Both the position numbers and the translations under genes were made by a program. This document shows, piece after piece, positions 57,437-64,000 of a stretch of DNA of 64,000 nt. How positions within the stretch are numbered: the stretch's first letter is position 1; every line of letters starts with the position of its first letter. The stretch lies in contig NC_053112.1 in the NCBI RefSeq assembly GCF_010015445.1, positions 35,967,665 through 36,031,664 on the forward strand, given 5' to 3'. This DNA comes from Perca fluviatilis. Taxonomy: Eukaryota; Chordata; Actinopteri; Perciformes; Percidae. The notes under the pieces are model-generated. The model did no database searches. It saw only the letters and a program-made list of their open reading frames with translations, and was not told where the DNA came from.

Positions 57437-60400
57437 TCAGAGACCTGCTGTGAATGAGAAGTTGGCAGCTAGCTTAATTCTGCTGCGAGTGGCTCTTCTG
57501 CTGGGACTGTCCATGGACAAAGGGGTCTTCATGTCAGAGGGGGGCGGAGGTTTGGGGACTGCAGAGTCGTCTGTGCTGCCAGGCAGCCCAGGTGTGCTGT
57601 CAGCGACCGCTGCAGCATCAGGTTCGTCACTCACTGAAATCACACACACACACACAAAGTACAGACTGAGCTTTGAATGAAAGACAGGAATGTGCAAATG
57701 TAAGTGTGATGTACTCATTAAAATGTATTTTTGTTCTCCCTTGCTTTGCCTAATACTGTGTAAGGTTTTGCTCTGATATTCATTTTTAGAATTAGAAAGC
57801 AGTCCGTGCCAAAGTCACATAATCCTCCAATTTTATACTGTAAATGTACGTTACAAATAAAACTATTAATTAAGCATCTCAACAGCCTCCAAATAGACAG
57901 GTCATATACCAGCTGACTGATTTAATGCACACATAATCTCACCCCTCCCATTGCAAGTGTGTAGTAGGACCTATGGCGGGGCCAGTTTTGCCTCAACCCT
58001 CACCCGCAAAGCTCAGTACCGGAACCGACCAATTATCTCCAAGCCTAATCCAGACCCGGCCCATTAATTTAAGTCCTGGGACCAGACACCCATGTCATGT
58101 TGAGGTCATGCAAAGTGACACAAGATTTTTGCAGTAATCATTTGTCCACATATCCAGTAAGTAGGTAACTGCCCTGTTGCTTTCAGACCGCTGCATCCTC
58201 CGCGCTGAAATTGTGCTTTGTTGATTGACCTCTGCATATTTGTGTCAGTCTGTGTGGTACAGAAGCTGCTCAGCGTCCACGCGGCCAGCTCCGGCACCGA
58301 TGCCAATCAAGCCCTGTGCCATTTCGTTTTGAGAATAATAATGCACATCATCATCATCTCCGTAATGCACGCATCATTTCCGATTTCTCTGATGTCTCTG
58401 ACTGTTCTCTCCCACTGCCTGCCTGCATCGAGTTCATTTTTATCCGTGCCTGTGAATTTATAGAAATATAATTTTTACCCATTACACAACTTTTACGGTA
58501 CAGGACTGATATACGGTGGCCTTCAGCAAATATAACACTGCTAAAGAACCCCTCTAGAGCCATTGTCTGGTTTGTCCGTTCTGGGCTACTGTAGAAACAC
58601 GGCAGCGCAAAACGGCAGCCTGCGTGGAAGACAAACCACTCCCTATGTAGATACGAAGGGCTCATTGTAAGCTAATGAAAAACACTGATTGTTAGTTTTA
58701 GGGGATTTTACACTAGGGTTGTGCCGATGGACGATATCGCCCATCACAATGGACAGCCACCATCGTGATGCTACGCCCCCCCACCTTTTCAGACACAATC
58801 ACAACCACCATGGATTGCTGTTGTGGCCAACAACTGCAAACTTTATACATTGTTCGTCTGCCATTTCATCACTAAATTCACTCCTGAGACTTTTTTTACA
58901 CAAGAAATCTATTATTATCTACTATAGAGCTCAAATATGGGTCGTTTTACAAAAATTGATGGCTAATTGCAAGTTTGGTCTGACTGTGTCGGATTTCAGA
59001 AGCTCCAAAGTCTGACGTGACAGCCGGCCGGCACCTGCCGGGGTCGCTGGCATGCCGGTCGGCCTGTCCACCTTCACAGACCCCGTGGTGAGCTGGCTGG
59101 AGCTCTATCAGGAGACTCTCGTACAAGAGGCATTTAGTTCCCCGATCGTTTGTTTAAATAACACAACACACATAGGCATTATAAGATTAACTGGAACCTG
59201 TGGTTTTTCAAAGTTATAATGCTCCACGAGAGATTGCGGGCATAACGTAATAAGCTCGTTGACCGGACACACACACACAAGCAGCAACCTTAGGAAATGG
59301 ACAGCGGCCGACATGAACACACACACTCCTATTAACTCAATAATAAAGCCATAAAAGTAGGCTATCTTTCAACTCAGGACAGCGCCACTTCTCACAAATA
59401 CAGATAGGATTGGAGATGAGAAGTTTAACTGACACGTAACCGCGATCAGCGCTCATGCGCTCCACTTAGCACCAACTGCAAGATTTAATTTTAAACCAAT
59501 GTAGCCTACTGGCAGTCTGGCACATGTGGATGCTCAGTATTTTCCGTGGGTGCTGCAGCAGTTGCCGCCGCCATCGTTGTCCATCGTGAGATTTTACTGT
59601 AAACATCTTCACCGGCCAATTTAGGGGATATTGCCCAACCCTATTTTACACTAATGAAAACAGTTATACATTTACATTTCTGCAAAAAGATCCCCCCTAA
59701 AGACAACAAATTAGGAACATTGAAACGGACCTGTTGGAATTTTCTCCTCAAAGTGAATCAGGTCCGTCTCCTGGAGGGGAACAGGGTGGAGCTGAGGTGA
59801 CGGTAGGCAGGATGGTACAGGACCACACAGTAGGTCTACTGCTGAGGTCAGACACAGCAGCTCCGATTCTACCGCTGAATCGCCACCTAGCAGGTAAAAG
59901 AACATCTTCATTTCTCTTTTATCTGATAAAGACTGACAGCGCAGAGCCATCTTTAGAAACATGCGTTCATTGTAAGTCAAACATCCCTTTTCCAGTTCCA
60001 ACAGTTTTTATAATTTGAGTTACTTCACTTTATTCTTTAATTTTTTTTATTAACAAACCCACAAAGAGAAAGAAATTTCTGGAGCAGTCAATATAAATAC
60101 TTGTGTGACCTATGTTACCTGGACTCTGGGTTCCAGATGTTGCGTTGCTAATCGGGCTGTCTCTCGGGCTCGCCGTGTTCTCTTCTGGCTGGGGGCTGTT
60201 GGGGATTGAAGGGCTTGCCCTTGCTAAACAAAACACAAACACACCCCCACGTTATACAGCTTCCATGCATCGTTGTAGGTGGCATCTCACGAAATCACTT
60301 CCCAAGTATTCCTAGGGAGCGTCCAGAGATTAGACCATTGTCATAGAATCACTTCAGCCGGCAGCCATTATTTACAGTCTGTGTATATACCAATGATTGC

Positions 60401-63400
60401 AACTGATGAAGCATGCTGTGCCATCACCTTCACCTTTCATATCGTTCTTCAAAACGATAATCCTCTTGTGACCATGCCCTTTGATCCAGACCACCTGATG
60501 ATGACAGGTCACAAAACAAAACTAAATATGGAGATGATGCAGGGTTATGTTAAAACTATGGGCTGTCCAGGTCCTACACAAACAAATGAGAAAATTGATA
60601 ACGAGCTCTGAAAAGAATCAAGTATAAGATTAAAGTAACACTGGCAGATCTCACACTTCTAATGCATCTATGGACAGTCGACATGGACAGTGACGTTCTA
60701 CTACAGTAAAAGTACCTAATGGAGTTAATTCCCACCTGTGGAATGGCGCTGAGCAGCTCATCAGTGCTGGTGTATCCGTAGGAGCGTGGTTCAAGGCTGC
60801 AGCCTGTAAATTTGTTATAAGCCCCCTGGAACTCCGTCAGGAAGATCTGGTTGTAATGGTAGGTGTGGAGCAGGCCGCGTACGTTACGGGCAAACTGGTA
60901 GAGCCTGGTCAGCCTCACCCACTCCTCATCAACACCACTGGCAGTGTTGCCAGCTTTGTTGTTGTCATCGCTTTCTTCACTGTACAACTGTGAGAGAAGA
61001 TGGCACACAAGTCAGTTCTGCCTCTGTGTAAACTATTCAATAAAAAAATGGAGACCGTGAGTAGAGAGTAAAAAGACCCTGACTGTAGGACAGGAAAATG
61101 TAGAAAGCTTGAAGGAGTTTTAAGAAGATAAAAAGACAAACCTCCACAAGGTAGGGCAGGCTCTTGAGTAACTCGCTGAGGGACAGGAACCCATATTCAC
61201 ATGGGTTGAGAGGGGCTCCATGGACAGTCAGGTAATGCTGGCTCAGCTCATCCACTTTGAAACCCCTGGTGACGTGCTCCTCCTCTTGGGACATGAGCAG
61301 AGCCAGTAGCTGGGAGGTCAGTGAGCGCAAAGACTTCCTATTGATCAACTGCACTTCCCGACCCCCCGAGCCATCCACCACCTTGAAATCGAAAGAAAGC
61401 GGCTGCTTACTTACTGGTATTTTTACTAGTGATTTTGAAGAAAACGGTCTTACCAAGTGAGGACAGTGCTAGGATTAGTCACCATCAACAGCAAAGTAAA
61501 GGGTCTGTAAGTTGTTCTATGTCACTCAAAAGAAAACAAGTTTCCAGGAGGTCAGATTTGATTTAAACCCTAAATAATATACATTTGTTTGTGGGGTAGT
61601 CAGACAAAATTATATTTTAACTGAGTTCTGAGGTATTCATCAAGTTTTTTTTTTAGGAAAAAGAAAAAAAAAGATAGTTTGACCAGTTTACCTTGTGATC
61701 ATATGTGTGAGCTGCAGCTCAATTGTATGTTGATCATCAACTATAATCTACTGTGCTATACTAAGACTTTCCTTTCTCTTTTTGTCTTTTATTCCTGGAA
61801 CCAAAGAATAGATGTGAATTTGTTGTTGAGTCTGGCAATTCTATGTCAATTATGCTATAATTGTGGAAAAGAGTACTTCTCCTCAATGGGCATTGTCTTT
61901 AATAGATAGACAGACTCATTTATCAGCTAGTTAGACTTGGCAAAGGAGCTGTTGTGTTGAGTGGTGCAATACAAGGAATATTTGTTTTACTGGATGCCAG
62001 ATGAGAATCATATCCAAAAGCAGAGAAGAGAATTTATAATGACACAAAGGCTCTTGTGACAACAAAAAGGATATCAACTCTATATTAAGTAGGGGTGACA
62101 CAGTTCTCCAAATTTAGGATTAGACTTCTAAAAAACTTTTTCAAGCACTGACTGCTATGCCAGTTAGACTTTCAGGTCTTGATTCGTAAAGAACAGAATT
62201 GGTTTTAAGCCCTGACAACTGTCATTTACATTTTGAAATAATTCTTTAAAAAGATAAGCTACATGGTGATATATTTGATATAATACCTTGTTTTGTTTTT
62301 GTAATGGTTCACACCAAGGCCAAATTTAAATAATGCATTTAAAATGTAATAAACAAAACATAAAAATTTACTTCAACAGTCAACTGAGAACAAACTGTTA
62401 AACACAAAAACTAAAAAGATGAGCCACTAGATGGCAGAAAGGTACTTTACAACAACAACAACAACAACAACAACTTAAGTTTCCTTACCCGCAATAAGCC
62501 ACCAGATCCTGGTGCGGTTGTTGTAAAGTACCCTTCTGCCATCAAGTAGGCAGGGGTGGATACTAGGAAAATTGCTGATTCTGCTTTGATCGATTTAGCA
62601 TTGAAAAACAACAACACTTCGGTGTCTTTACCTTGACAACATGGCAGAGTTTGGCAAGCAGAGCCGGCAGGGAGCTGGCATCATAGCCCTGCAGGCGTAG
62701 ACCATAACCAAAGGTCTTGCTGTACTCCGTGAGCAGCTGGCAGACAGGGAGACTGGAGTTTTTCTGAGCCCGAAGCAGCTTGACCAGCTGAGCGGCCAAC
62801 GCCTTGATACGCTCCACTTCTGTCAGAGTCAGCACTTTCTCCTCACCACACTCCAACACCTGACGAAGGTACAGCGGGTAAACAAGTGTTCAGGTAGAGA
62901 CAAAGGAAGAGGCATGTAGGCTTGATCAAAAAGGTGGACTTATAACCCAGTTCAATCCAAGGACATGACATATGGTTATAGCCCAGAAGAGCCAGATCTG
63001 ACCCAGAAGCCATTGTGTGTAAATGACAGTAAGAGGAGCAAATACCATGGGCGCTGCCTAATGATGATCAGGTAGTAGCAGGTCATTTTGAATTAGCAGT
63101 TCAAAGAAGCAAATGGAAATGTATAACTGAGATACTCCGTAACGGTCACGGTCTTAAGATAATATCCTGATCATTGCTAGGATTTCTCTTGCACACCAGA
63201 AACACACTTTGATTCCTCATAGTTGAGGGTTGGAGCACCAAGGACCACAAGTCTTCCTAACTCACCATCAGTATGTTGGGGATTGCCTCGAAGAGCTCCA
63301 TGAGCTTGGTGAAGCCGTAGTAGCTGAGTTTGCACTGACGACCGAAGTGATGGTGGTAGGTGGGTATGAACTTGCTGAAGGCCATTCGGCAGTGAGGCTG

Positions 63401-64000
63401 GTGACGAAGAAGGTCCACCACCTCCTTCCCAAACTGCCTAGTGCGCTCTATTTCCTCTACAGTACGCTCTGTGGGCAAATAAAGAGGGAATTCAGGGAAA
63501 TTGCATCAATGACATTGGATGACATTCTAATTATCAGTTTCTTCATAGAGATTTGGATACATCACTACACACAACTTCATCTTTTTTTTTTTTTTTAATT
63601 AACAAGTTTAAAAAAAGACCTCTCTTGGGAACTGAGATGACGGTGTCCGTGTCCTGATGTGTAATAGTGATGGTGGTGTCGGGGATCTCTATCAGCAGGT
63701 CCATCAAGTCACATATGCCATAATCGATTACCCTCCAGTCTCTGGAGAAGCACCTGTAAGAATACATTACAAACACTCACGACACGGATGATTTCCATAC
63801 TTATATTTAACACTTTTCTCCAACTGTCCCTGAATAGGGGGACTTCACAGACAAACCCACAGGCAAATTCTTAGCATTTAGCTGGCAATGTAAATACACC
63901 ATCTACAGCTCCAAGCAATGTTGACTGACCAATGGTACGCCTGCATGAAGTCCTTGATTGCCACTTGTTTGCTGGCTTGAAATTTAAGCAGTTTGAGCAG
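57437..64000 (-). CDS. marf1: Meiosis regulator and mRNA stability factor 1, C-terminal part
   Basis: Exons in transcript order: beyond 64000 to 63930, 63753-63620, 63468-63266, 62859-62632, 61381-61142, 60987-60736, 60494-60434, 60223-60119, 59886-59731, 57633-57437. All phases agree, giving 548 C-terminal residues plus a stop. Five successive LOTUS/OST-HTH domains are visible, for example [30 protein letters not shown] and [20 protein letters not shown]. They are followed by a serine/proline-rich tail ending [14 protein letters not shown]. In mammals MARF1 is an oocyte RNA-degrading factor: an N-terminal NYN nuclease and RRMs (outside the window) plus the LOTUS array, which binds RNA. The 61-bp exon at 60494-60434 is needed to keep frame. 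The donor of the penultimate exon is GTCCGT, a weak site. Confidence 0.93.
57634..59730 (-). other. Last marf1 intron
   Basis: A 2.1-kb intron whose transcript-proximal half is a 930-bp hAT-like element (58714-59643). The rest is AT-rich and holds no exon I could recognise. Confidence 0.6.
58714..59643. mobile_element. hAT-like element with exact 8-bp duplication, marf1 last intron
   Basis: Ends TAGGGTTGTGCCGATGGACG and the inverse at GGGATATTGCCCAACCCTA. Flanks are a perfect TTTTACAC duplication (58706-58713, 59644-59651). Subterminal CCATCGTGATG and its inverse CATCGTTGTCCATCGTGAG occur. At 930 bp it is larger than most of its neighbours, yet it has no long coding frame. Confidence 0.85.
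61382..62631 (-). other. marf1 intron with a fold-back repeat
   Basis: AT-rich intron of 1.25 kb. At 62431-62456 and 62517-62542 are 26-bp inverted copies (ATGGCAGAAAGGTACTTTAC on the left, one mismatch) enclosing an (ACA)n run and CCACCAGATCCTGGTG. This looks like a tiny fold-back element of about 112 bp. Confidence 0.55.

Noticed and set aside
61382..61456. Open frame upstream of the marf1 exon at 61381
   Set aside because: Phase and family continuity (CHVVK then VVDG) join 62632 to 61381 directly, with an AG acceptor at 61383-61382.

Overview
The window is vertebrate nuclear DNA, almost certainly from a ray-finned, probably percomorph, fish. Protein-coding genes are split into short exons with GT-AG introns. 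The introns are full of short non-autonomous DNA transposons, Tc1-type DNA, LINE tails and long GT/CT/AT microsatellites. There is no operon, CRISPR array or phage. All gene names come from reading exon translations against remembered family sequences; no database search was run.

Layout from left to right: (1) micall1, first coding exon only, minus strand (636-778). (2) gga1, plus strand, 17 coding exons, 670 residues (1748-13209), head-to-head with micall1. (3) ddx17-type DEAD-box helicase, minus strand, 13 exons, 652 residues (17260-25170), tail-to-tail with gga1. (4) ntan1, plus, 10 exons, 307 residues (25791-29418), head-to-head with ddx17 across about 620 bp. (5) mpv17l, plus, 4 exons, 202 residues (31135-34646). 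(6) bmerb1 (C16orf45), plus, 6 exons, 199 residues (37156-53108). (7) marf1, minus strand, last 10 coding exons (548 residues plus stop), running off the right edge (57437-64000), tail-to-tail with bmerb1.

The genes do not form one pathway: adaptor/trafficking (MICAL-like, GGA), RNA helicase, N-terminal asparagine amidase of the N-degron pathway, a mitochondrial/peroxisomal Mpv17-type membrane protein, a bMERB coiled-coil protein, and a LOTUS-domain RNA regulator. Synteny is informative. micall1, gga1 and ddx17 have human counterparts on 22q13, whereas ntan1, mpv17l, bmerb1 and marf1 correspond to 16p13.11. The junction between the two blocks falls at the ddx17-ntan1 promoter.

Much of the accessory content is hAT-like elements with exact or near-exact 8-bp target duplications, TTAA-bounded elements, and several cases of one element nested in another. 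The least ordinary objects are a 522-bp element carrying a small helicase-like ORF that ends at a Walker A motif (49121-49642), a 16-copy 46-bp minisatellite inside a TTAA-bounded element (31837-33056), and a pair of abutting elements in the last ntan1 intron. I found no clear undescribed multi-gene system.
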